DNA of 64,000 nt from Fulvia fulva (Eukaryota > Ascomycota > Dothideomycetes > Mycosphaerellales > Mycosphaerellaceae): positions 558,001 to 622,000 of the forward strand of contig NC_063015.1 in assembly GCF_020509005.1 (NCBI RefSeq), read 5' to 3'. The notes below the pieces were generated by a model. It did no database searches, was not told the DNA's origin, and worked only from the letters and a program-made list of their open reading frames with translations. Shown in pieces: positions 49,728 to 60,300 of the stretch. Positions within the stretch are counted from its first letter, which is position 1. The number at the start of each line of letters is the position of its first letter. The position numbers and the translations under genes were made by a program.

Positions 49728-52700
49728 ATGGAGAACGAGACTGGGTTCATAAGAAAGAGAGCAGCACCTCTTCTGACAAGAGAGAACCACGAAACATGGT
49801 TCAAGCTGATGAGAATACACCTGGTATCAAAGCAGGTTGACTGGGTCCTCGAAGACATCATCACGGACATTCCCGCTGCAACCCCATCTATAGCGACACC
49901 CTCTGCATCATCGGAGTCATCCCTTCCTTTGGATCAAGCGATAAGGAAGGCATCGTACAGACGGCACAATGCAACGGCCCTGTATGAGATGTACATCTGT
50001 CTGTCGACAGATGACCAAGAGATGACATACGAGATCCGGCATGCGAAGGAGTTGTGGGAATGGGCTGAAGCTAAATATAAGAGAAGACTTCTCGCTACTG
50101 GAAGAAGTTTGCTTCAGCAATACACCAATTTCGTGATGACAGAAGACCAGTCTATAGATGACGCCTGGCAGGAGCTTAGCTCAATTGCAAGGAGGGCTGT
50201 TTCAATCTCGCCTCAGTTCCAAGACATCAAGACTGAGGACAGAAAGATCCAGCAACTCTTAGCAGCTCTGCCAGACTCATTTGGCTCAATTCGCGATGCA
50301 ATTGATGCCCAGGTGAATCTCTCACCACAAGACATTCTTGCAATTCTTAGGGAGAAGCAAGAATCAATGATTCATCAAGGGACAGCCATGTTTGCTAAGA
50401 AGGGTTTCCAGGGCAAGCTCACGTGCCATCTCTGCGGTGGTGACCATTTTATGAGCAAGTGCCCACACCTTTCTGCAGCTCAGCAGGCTGTTAGGAACAA
50501 GGACAAACTAGCTAGGGTTACCTACCCTGCTAAGAGACAACCGTCACCACCTCGTAGGAGGTCATCATCACCAAACCTTCGTGATGTCCTCAAGGTGATG
50601 ACGGACCTTGCAAAGCAGATGAAGGAGAGCCGCAAGCCAAAGGCCTCCTCTAGTAAGCCTGCAAGGGCCCATGCGACCCAGGAAGACGCATCAGACCCTG
50701 AGATACCATCAGAAGATGATGATGTTGATGAGGTTGCCCATTCCACTGTGGAAGCCAAAGGCAAGTACCCCTCGTCCGAGTGGTTGCTTGACTCTTGTGC
50801 ATCATCACATATGACTGACCAAGATTCACTATTCAGGACACTGAAGCCTCTTCAAAAGAGGAAGTGGATCAAGGTTGGGGGTGGCTATCTACAAGCTACA
50901 CATATGGGAAGTGCAGTAATGGGTGGTCCTTCTGGAAAGCAAATTGTCTTAGAAAATGTCCTGTTTGTTCCTGGCCTTGGAGTTAGTCTTGTTTCGTGGA
51001 ATCAGTTCAGCCAACAGTTTGCTGTCCAACCACCCAGTTTCACCCTAAAATCCTTGTCTGGTAAACCCGTTGTCCAGACCAAACTTCGAGGAGGAGTACC
51101 GTTTATCCACTCGATCTCGGAAATTCTTGAGCCACAGCATGCTGGCATACTCTCTCAAGAACGTGACGGTACCGCTATGGCTAACACTGAGTCCGAAGAT
51201 CAGTGGGAGCTATGGCATAGAAGATGTGCACACCTTGGCAAGGGACTGCTAAGAAACCTGCATAGAGTCACTGACAAGAAAGATCCCATTCCTGTTCCTT
51301 CTGAACACCAGAATTGCAAGGTCTGCTCCCTTGCAAACATGAGGAAGTTCAAAGGACCTGCCACAGAGAGGAAAGGGGAGAGGCTGGCCCTCATCTCCAT
51401 TGACATCTGTGGGCCTTTTCAGGGCGCAGTCTCTAGGCTAGGATACAAATATTGGCTTGAGATTGTAGACAACTTCTCTAGGAAGAAGTGGGTAATCCCT
51501 TTGAAGGCCAGGAGCGACGCTCCTGCAGCCCTACGGGATTGGAAGGTCCAGGCAGAACGGCAGTCAAGGTGCTTTCTGTCTGCGATCCGCAGTGATGGTG
51601 CAAAGGAAATTCTCGCCTTGCTAAAAGAGTGGGAGAAGGAGTTTGGCACTCAGATGGACACAACTGATGCCTACAACTCTCTTCAAAATGGACCTGTGGA
51701 AAGGTCAATTCAAGCCTCTGAGAACACAGTCCGGGCTATGCTTGAAGACTCTGGCATGCCAGTTGAGTTCTGGCCAGAAGCTTTGCAAGCACAGACTGTG
51801 ATCAGAAACAGACTGCCTAATGGTCCGATCATTGATGGTATTGCTCTTTCACCAGAAGAAGCCTTTACTGGCCAAGTACCGTCAGTCGACCATTTCCGCG
51901 TCTGGGGATGCAAAGCTGTGGTCTATGTAGACCCAAGAGCCCAACCTCAAGGCTTGAGGAGAGACAAGTTGATGAACCGAGGAAAAGAAGCCGTGTTTGT
52001 GGGCTACTCAGAAAACACCACAAAACAATGGCTGTTCTGGGATCCCGACATGAAAGCAATAAAAGCGCATAGTCACGTCGACTGGTTTGAGAATGAGAAG
52101 GGGGGAGATATGGATCTTGGTATCACCTTCACTAACCAGCCGAGTCGAGCGCCACAGCGCAATCCTGTTGGGAGGAAGCCCTTTGGGGCGAAATTTTCCG
52201 ATAGGGGATTATCAGAGACACCGTTACGAAGGCCAGGAGAAAATATTGAGGCGGTTTCAACACTGTCGAAGGCCGATAACGGTGGATCTATACAGAACCT
52301 ACCCAAGTCATCAACACCACAGCAACCGCTGTTTGTGCAACTTCCCCCTCCCCCAAAGGACATTGGGGAATACCAGAAGTTTGGAGATCAGGGTACTCCA
52401 ATGAAAGAAAAAGAAGATGTCGTTCAGTTCGACCCATCCGAACACCCAGCGCCACCTCAGGTTGCAGGCAACAAGAGGTCAAGGGGGGACGGAGATGATA
52501 ACTCTGAAGAGCATGAGGCTAAACACCATAAGGCTCTTATCGCCCAGATGTTCCATCTAGACCCTACAATGAGCTGGGTAGAGGAGATTCTGAACGACGT
52601 GGAAGAACATGCATTTGCTGCTGTTGGGCAGGCCATAGCCTATCAGCAGGAAGTGCCAATCCCAAAGTCCTATAAGGCAGCCGTAGGAGACCCCGAATGG

Positions 52701-54254
52701 GGACATATGTGGAGAGAGGCAATCGAGAACGAACTTATTGCCTTAGCAAGCAACAACACCTGGGAAGCAGTTGTACCGCCAAAGGGTGCGAATCTAATTA
52801 CTTCTAGGTGGGTCTTTGATGTGAAAAGAATGATTAGTGGAGCCATTGAGAAGTTCAAGGCAAGACTAGTTGCAAGAGGGTTTTCACAGAAATATGGGGT
52901 TGACTTCGAAGAGACCTTTGCACCTACTGTTAGACATGATACTCTCCGAGTATTCATGGCAGTAGTATGTGAGAGAGATCTCGAGATGCACCTAGTGGAT
53001 GTGAATAATGCTTTTACCCAAAGCAGCCTTCTTGAAGACATCTATATGATCCCACCCCCAGGAGTTGAAGCACCTCCAAACATGGTGTTCAAGGTCCTAC
53101 GAAGCCTTTATGGGCTTAAGCAAGCAGCTAGAGACTGGAACAAGCTCTGTGTTGCGAAGCTAGAGAAGATTGGATTTACCCAGTCCCAGGTAGATCCATG
53201 CCTACTTATCCATACGGATAGAGACCTTATGGTCCTTACCCATGTGGATGACATACCCATTGCAGCTCCGAAGCTGTCAGATGTTCAGTGGTTTAAGGCT
53301 GAGCTTGGAAAAGTGTTTAAGATTAAAGATCTTGGTGAACCTACGAAGATCCTTGGAATGAGGATTACAAGAGACAGGTCCCAAGGCACTTTGAAGCTTG
53401 ATCAAGGACACTATGTCCACGCTAACTTAGCCAAGATGAACATGGCTAGAGAGAAGGCTACGCCAACCCACTCACCTATGGAGAGCTACGAGCATTTAGT
53501 GCCTACGGCACCTATGGATGAGAGGTGCAACAAACAGGATTACCAGAGCCACAATGGTACCTGGATGTGGCCAATGACAATGACAAGGCCAGACTTAGCA
53601 TTCCCCCTTGGAAGAATTAGCTCATTTGTTGCTGATCCCTCGCAGCAGCATATGAAGGCTTTGAAGAAGCTCTCCCGATACCTGCGGTCGTACCCAGACC
53701 TAGGTCTTATGTATAGAAAGGGAGGGGGCAATCTCCAGGGATACTCGGACTCTGACTACGCTATGGACAAAGTGGATAGAGTCTCAATTCTGGGATACGT
53801 GTGGTTCCTTTGTGGATCACCTGTGTCCTGGATGAGTAGGAAGCAGAAGTCTGTTGCAACATCAACAATGGAAGCTGAGTTCATGGCTATGAACGCAGCC
53901 GCAAAGCAGTCACAATTTCTTGCTGCTGTCCTCAGGGAAATGGGGTGCCCAGAACTGGTAGGAAAGAGCTCTTTCCAGCCGAGTGTAAGGGCAAGCAAGG
54001 GCACTGTTGACGAGCTAAGGCCAGTCAAGCTCATGGGTGACAACCAAGCCGCTTTGACACTTGTCAAAGATGCCCATGTGCATGAAAGGTCAAAGCATAT
54101 TGATGTTGCATATAACTATGTCAGACATCTCTGGTGGCAGAAGAAGATTGCAGTGGACTACTGCCATACAAAGGACATGGCTGCTGATGGGTTAACAAAG
54201 CCCCTCAATGGCCAGCAGTTCCAAAACTTTGTAAGGCAGCTCCAGCTTGCGTAA
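49728..54254 (+). CDS. gag-pol: Copia 1 Gag-Pol polyprotein
   Basis: A single 1508-residue frame from ATG 49728 (context AAAAAATGG) to TAA. In order: Gag with the UBN2-like N-terminal region, a zinc knuckle CX2CX3HX4C at residues 233-245 (CHLCGGDHFMSKC), aspartic protease with LLDSCASSH (Asp355), GAG-pre-integrase with HRRCAH...CKVC, integrase core with Asp559, Asp623 and Glu658, RT with HVDD (1172-1175) and RNase H (YSDSDYAMD; SVATSTMEAEF; DNQAALTLVKD). It carries out capsid formation, maturation, cDNA synthesis and insertion. All catalytic residues are present. The protease motif has DSC instead of DSG or DTG, shared with Copia 2, so it is a lineage feature. No frameshift is needed. Confidence 0.95.
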   Translation: MENETGFIRKRAAPLLTRENHETWFKLMRIHLVSKQVDWVLEDIITDIPAATPSIATPSASSESSLPLDQAIRKASYRRHNATALYEMYICLSTDDQEMTYEIRHAKELWEWAEAKYKRRLLATGRSLLQQYTNFVMTEDQSIDDAWQELSSIARRAVSISPQFQDIKTEDRKIQQLLAALPDSFGSIRDAIDAQVNLSPQDILAILREKQESMIHQGTAMFAKKGFQGKLTCHLCGGDHFMSKCPHLSAAQQAVRNKDKLARVTYPAKRQPSPPRRRSSSPNLRDVLKVMTDLAKQMKESRKPKASSSKPARAHATQEDASDPEIPSEDDDVDEVAHSTVEAKGKYPSSEWLLDSCASSHMTDQDSLFRTLKPLQKRKWIKVGGGYLQATHMGSAVMGGPSGKQIVLENVLFVPGLGVSLVSWNQFSQQFAVQPPSFTLKSLSGKPVVQTKLRGGVPFIHSISEILEPQHAGILSQERDGTAMANTESEDQWELWHRRCAHLGKGLLRNLHRVTDKKDPIPVPSEHQNCKVCSLANMRKFKGPATERKGERLALISIDICGPFQGAVSRLGYKYWLEIVDNFSRKKWVIPLKARSDAPAALRDWKVQAERQSRCFLSAIRSDGAKEILALLKEWEKEFGTQMDTTDAYNSLQNGPVERSIQASENTVRAMLEDSGMPVEFWPEALQAQTVIRNRLPNGPIIDGIALSPEEAFTGQVPSVDHFRVWGCKAVVYVDPRAQPQGLRRDKLMNRGKEAVFVGYSENTTKQWLFWDPDMKAIKAHSHVDWFENEKGGDMDLGITFTNQPSRAPQRNPVGRKPFGAKFSDRGLSETPLRRPGENIEAVSTLSKADNGGSIQNLPKSSTPQQPLFVQLPPPPKDIGEYQKFGDQGTPMKEKEDVVQFDPSEHPAPPQVAGNKRSRGDGDDNSEEHEAKHHKALIAQMFHLDPTMSWVEEILNDVEEHAFAAVGQAIAYQQEVPIPKSYKAAVGDPEWGHMWREAIENELIALASNNTWEAVVPPKGANLITSRWVFDVKRMISGAIEKFKARLVARGFSQKYGVDFEETFAPTVRHDTLRVFMAVVCERDLEMHLVDVNNAFTQSSLLEDIYMIPPPGVEAPPNMVFKVLRSLYGLKQAARDWNKLCVAKLEKIGFTQSQVDPCLLIHTDRDLMVLTHVDDIPIAAPKLSDVQWFKAELGKVFKIKDLGEPTKILGMRITRDRSQGTLKLDQGHYVHANLAKMNMAREKATPTHSPMESYEHLVPTAPMDERCNKQDYQSHNGTWMWPMTMTRPDLAFPLGRISSFVADPSQQHMKALKKLSRYLRSYPDLGLMYRKGGGNLQGYSDSDYAMDKVDRVSILGYVWFLCGSPVSWMSRKQKSVATSTMEAEFMAMNAAAKQSQFLAAVLREMGCPELVGKSSFQPSVRASKGTVDELRPVKLMGDNQAALTLVKDAHVHERSKHIDVAYNYVRHLWWQKKIAVDYCHTKDMAADGLTKPLNGQQFQNFVRQLQLA

Positions 54255-54280
54255 AGGGATTGTAGGAGACCATGTGGCCT

Positions 54281-54289
54281 GAGTGGGAG
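54281..54289 (+). other. Copia 1 polypurine tract
   Basis: GAGTGGGAG directly abuts the 3' LTR, as expected for the plus-strand primer. It has one T interruption. It lies 26 bp after the polyprotein stop. Confidence 0.7.
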
Positions 54290-54524
54290 TGTTGAGAACA
54301 TACAGGCCGCAGGACAAGCATGTAGGTGTGGGTGTGTCATGTGATAGATCACGTGACTAGGGTTTGCCAGCCCCTATAGGCTGGCAAACATCCGGACACC
54401 TAGCATCTACCTACACCAACACCGGCGATACTGTATGTAGATACACGCTATCCCATTGGGTCCTTCTTCGTCTTTTGTGTGATCCGCCGTCTTCCACTGC
54501 TGCGCAACTCGTACCTGTTTAACA
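54290..54524 (+). repeat. 3' LTR of Copia 1
   Basis: 235 bp, identical by eye to 48986-49220, followed by the duplication GATAA at 54525-54529. Confidence 0.96.
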
Positions 54525-54529
54525 GATAA

Positions 54530-55952
54530 TAGTCTCTAACTCGGAGAAGAACTTCTCGAGGGAGGGTCTAGATAGCTTACTATTAATAGTACCGACGAAC
54601 TTCTCTAGCTTATCTACACTACGCTAAGTCTTAAAGGGCTGGCTAAGGTCTAGATCGTACTTAACTAGAGACTCGAAGTCGTAGACTAGCTTCTTCTTCT
54701 TAGAAGAGCGGCGATAAGCACGAGTATCGCTATCTAACTCCGAGTCCTTCTCTAACTACTTAGATAATAGATCGGAGTCGTTACTATTATCCTTACGTAT
54801 AGACTTCTTAGCCTTCTTTCTAGTAGTACGGCGAGCTGCCTTGTCCTCCTCGTCCTTGTTACTAGCTCTATTATTATCCTTATTATTGTCCTTAGATAGG
54901 GTTCGGCCGTTCTATAGGGCACGACGCTATAATATAGCGCGAGATAGTAAGGATCGTACTCGAGAGCGGCCTCGGCGGTCTTCGAGTTACTTCTTAAGAT
55001 TATCTACCTAAGTCTACTACGACTTGTTAAGATGCTTAATGTCGTTCTAGTAGGTTTAAGCTTCTATCTTATACGTATCGAGATCGAATTCGAGGGTCTT
55101 AAACTTCGAGTTATTGTTAGATAACTACTAAAGTACCTCCTTAGCTTGCTTCTTTAGGGTGTCGTTCTTCGCGGTAAGTGTACTAATCTCTACGGACATT
55201 ACTATATTCGATAATACCTTAGGTCGGGCCTTTAGGTTATCGAGTTCCTTAACTAGGGTGTCGTATTCATTACGTATCTATTAGTCGTAACTCTTCTATC
55301 TCCTAAGCTCTTACCCTACTTTACCTAACTACTCGTAGAGGATAGTCGCTATCTATATTACGTTCCTATACTCTTACTCGGCGCGTCGTAGGATAAAGTA
55401 GATAGCCGCGGCGGTCTCGGGATCTACTAGGAGCTTAACGAGCTAGTCGATATCGAGTTAAAGGAGGTCGTTCGCGGGAATTCGGAGGGTTTTTACGACT
55501 TATTATATATCCTCGCCCTTACCTTCCTCGGTCGCGCCGTCGTCGTCGTAGTCGACTACCGCTATAGTAACGCCGTTCTCGTCTTAGATCTCGTCGTTGT
55601 TTAGAAGGTCGTATAAGTTGAACTTGCTAGGTAGGTTAGTAACTAGGCGCTATAAGTTCTCGAGTTTCTACTATATAGCGTCGTCGGTAGTCTACTACTA
55701 CTCTTACGTTTATCCTTAAGTCTATATATTAAATATAGACTCGCGCTATACTATTAGTCGTATAGCTAGTAGCGAGCCTCGCTATCCTTAGGGTCGTACT
55801 ATATTAGGTGCTACTTAGCCTATAGTAGTCTCTTATACCGAGTCGCGCGTTTTTTTTCGTACGCCGTAATCTCTTATTACGGTTATTATTAATAATCTAC
55901 GCTCTTATAGATCCCGTCGTAGCTCTTCTACGGATATAGAGACCTAGCTAAG
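54530..55952 (-). pseudogene. Gypsy D Gag N-terminal relic and leader
   Basis: The minus strand reads a long, strongly charged Gag with Lys, Asp, Glu and Asn runs, for example RTTRKKAKKSIRKDN and SSKKKKLVYDFESLVKYD, and ends at LEKFFSELETI where Copia 1 is inserted; the frame continues at 48980. The upstream part (about 55000-55800) has many Leu/Lys/Glu positions suggesting a coiled coil. Stops are TAG/TAA at Gln or Trp positions. The start codon and a primer site next to the 5' LTR were not found. It differs from the Gag of Gypsy A and Gypsy B. Confidence 0.7.
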
Positions 55953-56113
55953 TGTGACGGTTTATAGTCGTGTTGATATAAAGTAGCTAGATACGTAGGA
56001 AAGAGGAGCGCGAGGTACGCCGAGGCTATATATAAGCCGAGGTACTACGCTAGTACGCGCGGTCACGTGACCTACGTACTAGCTAGACATTCGCTAGGCC
56101 TAGGGCCGTAATA
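55953..56113 (-). repeat. 5' LTR of Gypsy D
   Basis: 161 bp with TGTGACGG at the inner edge; the outer end has decayed to AATA. It contains the palindrome GGTCACGTGACC near 56065, also kept in the 3' LTR. It is followed by the duplication TACTA. Confidence 0.88.
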
Positions 56114-56831
56114 TACTACCTCTAGATCCTCTCTATTATTATCCTCTATTATTAGTATAGGCGAACGAGCTAAGGGGCTAGATAGAACTATAGCCCCTCT
56201 CGGCCTCTCGGTAATCGAGCCGAATCGTAAAATACGTCTAGTCGCGATTAACCGCCTAAACCGCTTAGCTACTAGAAGAACGGGAGGACTAGCTATATAA
56301 CCGTAGACCGTAGGCGAGGTTACGTCCGCCTCGCCCTTACCCTTAGAGTCTTCTAGGAGAGGCGTCTATACCGGCATCTCGCGGAGCTACCTAACGTAGT
56401 CGGAGGTATCGCTTAGACCCTCCTACGGCTCGTTACGGTCTAGGGTATAGCGCGGTAATATCTACCGAGGGCTACGCCGAGTCCTAGGAGCCGACTTCTT
56501 CTTAGCTAAGGCCGCGGGTTTCTTACTAGCTAAAGATACGGGCTTCTTACTAGGAGGCTTCCTAGGTACCTTAGGTATACTAGCGGACTTACTAGGCTAA
56601 GTTAGTAATACGAACAAGCCGTCGTCCTCCTTATCTAAGGTGTTCTCCTTCTAGCTAGGTCTATTCGTATTAGTCTCGGCGTTCTCGCGAATAAAGGCGC
56701 GGACGTAAGCTAAGTTAGCCTTTAACGCGGCCTTTAGGCGGCTAGCGGCGTCGCGGGTAGTATAAGGCTTACGACTAATCTAGAAGACTAGACTATATAT
56801 AGCTAGGGTCGGGGCGTTAATCTAAGCTAGA
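56114..56831 (-). pseudogene. Unknown relic U, middle piece with a basic Pro/Lys region
   Basis: A minus-strand frame runs through the entire segment with only TAG/TAA stops at likely Gln/Trp positions. Readable parts include RKPYTTRDAASRLKAALKAN, then an acidic stretch (KENTLDKEDDGLFVLL), a strongly basic repeat-like stretch (PSKKPVSLASKKPAALAKKK) and VYGYIASPPVLLVAKRFRRL. The basic stretch resembles a linker-histone or nucleolar-type tail, but no domain is identified. It joins in phase with 63010-64000 when Gypsy E and one CTAGA copy are removed, and with 3459-3665 on the other side. It might be a host gene or part of an unknown mobile element. Confidence 0.5.
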
Positions 56832-57350
56832 TATTAGGGCGAGAGCCTAGCCTATAAGATATAAGAGTGAAAGCGAGAATATAGGTACGAAGTATAGATA
56901 TAAAGGGTATAGTATGATTGCTATACAAAACGAAAGACGAAGAAAGTAAGAGAGGCCTAGGGAAGGCTAGATATTTATACGCGACCCTCGCGAGTACGTG
57001 TCCCCGTATTAATAGGGCTAACCTATACGAAGCCGCGCTTAGTTGCTTTACTCAAAACCTTATTCTAACCTGCCCTACGTTCCGAGTCTTCTACGTGCTT
57101 CTTCTAGGGTCTAGCGTAGTCGCGGGTACTCGCGGGAGTGCCGTAAGTTATATAGTTACGAGCCGAAGTAAATCTATTAAGGTTGAGTAGAGTAGGAAAT
57201 TTAGAGGGCTAGGTCCCGTAGTAAATATTACGGGGTATATAATTCTTACCGCTTATATACTAAGCTAGACTTTTACTTCTTAACGACTTCTAAGCACTCT
57301 AAGACTCTTCTGTCCCTACCTTCTATACACTCTATAGGGAGACTATAATA
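56832..57350 (-). repeat. 3' LTR of Gypsy E
   Basis: 519 bp, RIP mutated, pairing with 62491-63009. Most RIP changes are shared between the two LTRs, with a few private ones such as at the TTCTTACCGC stretch. Confidence 0.9.
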
Positions 57351-60300
57351 GTAGCCCCCCTAAACAAAGCTAAGTTCCTACGAAGCCGTAGTAGTTCTAT
57401 ATATCGAGGATGTTTAGCTTTAGTACTAGGCCTAGGCCTAATATTATAGTCGATATACTATTAGATAGGTTCCTATAAGGTATCCTACTTAGGGTAACCT
57501 TACTATTCGACTTTATACTTAATCGGCGGTAGTCCTTTAACGTCGTTAGGCTCTACGCGGATTCCCCGGATCTTACGGACGGTATAGTCGTTAGAAGGTA
57601 GGTTAATAGGCTCGTCGACTTCTACTTTATCGGGAGGACCTAGTATGTCTTAGTTTTAGTTCGGGAATAGGTCCTTAGCCGACGGCCGAAGGCGTACGGG
57701 ATAGAAGACGTCGTAGATCTTTATGTCCGTAGGAAGAGCTAGACGGTAGGCGTATAAACTAATACGCTCGGTGATCTTAAAAGGACCTAGGTTCTTCTAG
57801 TTTAGCTTCTTAGAGAGGCGGTCCGTCTTAATGTTCTTAGAGTTAAGGTAGACTATATCGCCTACTTAGTAGTCGGGAGCTAGCTAGCGACGACGATTAG
57901 CTTAATCCTCGTAGATTGCTTATACGTACACTATCTCGTCGTGAACTTCTTTATAGATCTATAAGAGTATAGTAGCAAACTCGTCTACTACTTACTCGTT
58001 TACGTCTTCGGTAGGCGGGAGAGGTTCTTCTAGTTCTATACCTATACGAGGGTAGTAACCTCTCGTAGTATAGAAGGGAGAGTAGCTAGTAGTCTCCGAG
58101 TCCTAGTTACGAGTAGCGAACTCTACCGTAGGGATATACTAAGGCCAATCCTTCTAGTAGTAGTCGACAAAGTAACGAATGACCTACTCGAGGATAGCGT
58201 TCGTAATTTCGGTCTAGCCGTCGGTCTATAGCTAAAAACTAGTCGAGAGGTTATACTTAATGCCTAGGATAGCATATAGACGCTTCTAGAAGTACGAGAT
58301 GAACTAGGTGCCTCTATTAGAGGTGATGCTATCCGGGAGGCCTTATAAGTACTAGACGAATTCGTAGAACAAGCGAGTAGTCTCCTTTACGGTTATACTC
58401 TAGTACGGGATTATATACCGGTCCTTAGAGTAACGGTCTACGATTACTAGAAGGGCCTTTACTTTTACGCCGCTAAAGGTCTTACCGTAAGGAAGATCGG
58501 TAATAAAGTCTATAGTAATGTGCTTCTACGGACAATTAGGAGCCGGGAGAGGGTATAAGAGACCGTAGGGACGGTAGCGGTTAGCTTTAGCTCTTCGGTA
58601 AGTAGCGTAGTTTAGTACGTAGCGGCGGACGTCCTTCTAGGAATACGGCTACTAGTAATACCTAGCGAGGAGCTTATAGGTCTTAGCTACGCCTAGGTGA
58701 CCCCTAGAGGCGGAGTCGTAGATAATTTGAAGAATCTTAGCTCGGATATTAGAGCCTTCGGGCTACGGTACGTAAAGCTTCTTACGGAAGTAGACGATAC
58801 CTTCCTAGAGCTCGTACTCGGATAGCGAGAAGCCCGGGAATGTCCTCGCGCTAGATTTAAGGGCCTAAACTAACTCTTAGGCGTCTATATCGGCATCGTA
58901 CGCTATTCGTACTCGTGCTATAATGCCTTCGGGCTGCTCCTTATTATTAAACCCCTTAAAGTCTAATTCGGATAAGCCGTCGGTCGTTACTAAGCCCTCT
59001 TTATCGTCGTTTAAGTCCTTAGCGTCCGAGGCGTATTCTTTAGGCTCGGATTTATCGTTACTCTCGTTAAGGTAGGTAGGAGCGAGCACGAGAGTAGTAA
59101 AGGAAGCGGCGAGCGTAGGCTAGCCGTTCGATAGGTACTCTCGAAGCTCGGAAGAGAGGTTGTACTCTTTAATGACTTGTTGCTCTACGATTTACCGGCC
59201 CCCTCTTCGATTAACCGGAGAGTTACTAGGGCGGCGGGTAAGGGCGTAGGCTATCGAGTTAGCCTTACCGGGCGTGTACGAGATTATAAAGTTGAACCGG
59301 GAGAGGAACTCGCTCTAGCGGGCCTAGCGACGATTAAGTAGCTTGCTCTTTATAAAGTAGACGAGGTTCTTATAGTCGGAGCTTACTTAGACGGGTATAG
59401 TAGAGCCTTCGAGCTCGGGGCGCTACTCTTCGAAAGCTTTAACGATAGCGAGAAGCTCCTTATTATAGATTTCGTAGTTATACTCCGTAGCGGTCATCTT
59501 CTTAGAGAGGAAGGCAATAGGTAACTAGGGGGATTTAGGCGAGCGGCGTTATAGTAGGACACCGCCTACTACGCCGTCGGATACGTCGGTCTCTATACGG
59601 GTCTCTAGTTCAAAATCGAAGTGCTATAGAAGCGGGTTCTTAACAAACTTCGCTTTAAGTAAGTCAAAAGCCTCCTAGTATTTGTCGGTCTAGGCGAACT
59701 TCTTACCCTTACGCGTAAGCTTCGTTAAAGGGCGTACTACGCCCGAAAATGCGTAGATAAAGCGGCGGTAGAAGTTAGTAAAGCCTAGAAAACCCTAGAC
59801 CTCTTTAACGTTCGTAGGAGTATCCTATTCGACGATAGCGTCGATCTTCTCTTAGTCTATCTTAATGCCGTCTACGGTAATGATTAAACTAAGGAACTTG
59901 ACTTCGGTCTTCTTAAACTCGTACTTGTCGATGTCGAGCTACAAGCCGGCGTCTACGAGCTTCTAAAGGACCTTATAGACGTACTCGCGGTGCTCCTCCT
60001 TAGTCTCGCTATAGACTAGGATGTCGTCGATATAGGTAGTATAGAACTAATCGAGGAACTCCTAAAGGATGTCGTTAATAAAGTTCTAGAAGGTACTAGG
60101 CCTATTATAAACGCCGAAGGGTATAACGAGCGACTCGAATAGCCCGTAGCGAGTACGGAAGGCTATAAGATACTCGTATCCTTCTACTACTTATAACTTG
60201 TTAAACGTAGCGATGATATTGAGCTTAGTAAAGTACTTGGCCTTAGAGAGGCGCTCGAGCGTCTCCTAAATCAACGGTATTAGGTAGCGGTTCTTCTTTA

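Larger units (their letters stand above)
48986..54524 (+). mobile_element. Copia 1: intact Ty1/copia element
   Basis: 5539 bp, with two 235-bp LTRs that I read as identical and a perfect GATAA duplication (48981-48985 and 54525-54529). A primer site follows the 5' LTR, a purine-rich tract precedes the 3' LTR, and one unbroken polyprotein frame of 1508 residues fills the interior. It is the undamaged reference for Copia L and Copia C. No RIP changes are seen, although it sits in heavily mutated Gypsy D. This is a very recent and possibly autonomous insertion. Confidence 0.96.
37659..56113 (-). mobile_element. Gypsy D: RIP-decayed chromovirus split by two copia elements and a solo LTR
   Basis: 161-bp LTRs at both ends and TACTA duplications (37654-37658 and 56114-56118) bound it. 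The element's own parts are 37659-38311, 43932-45191, 45716-48985 and 54530-56113. They read on the minus strand as a large charged Gag, then protease, RT, RNase H, integrase and chromodomain. All parts are heavily RIP mutated. Copia 2 interrupts the chromodomain, the solo LTR interrupts the start of the integrase zinc finger, and Copia 1 interrupts gag. Its left end lies two bases from the Copia C duplication. Confidence 0.9.
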
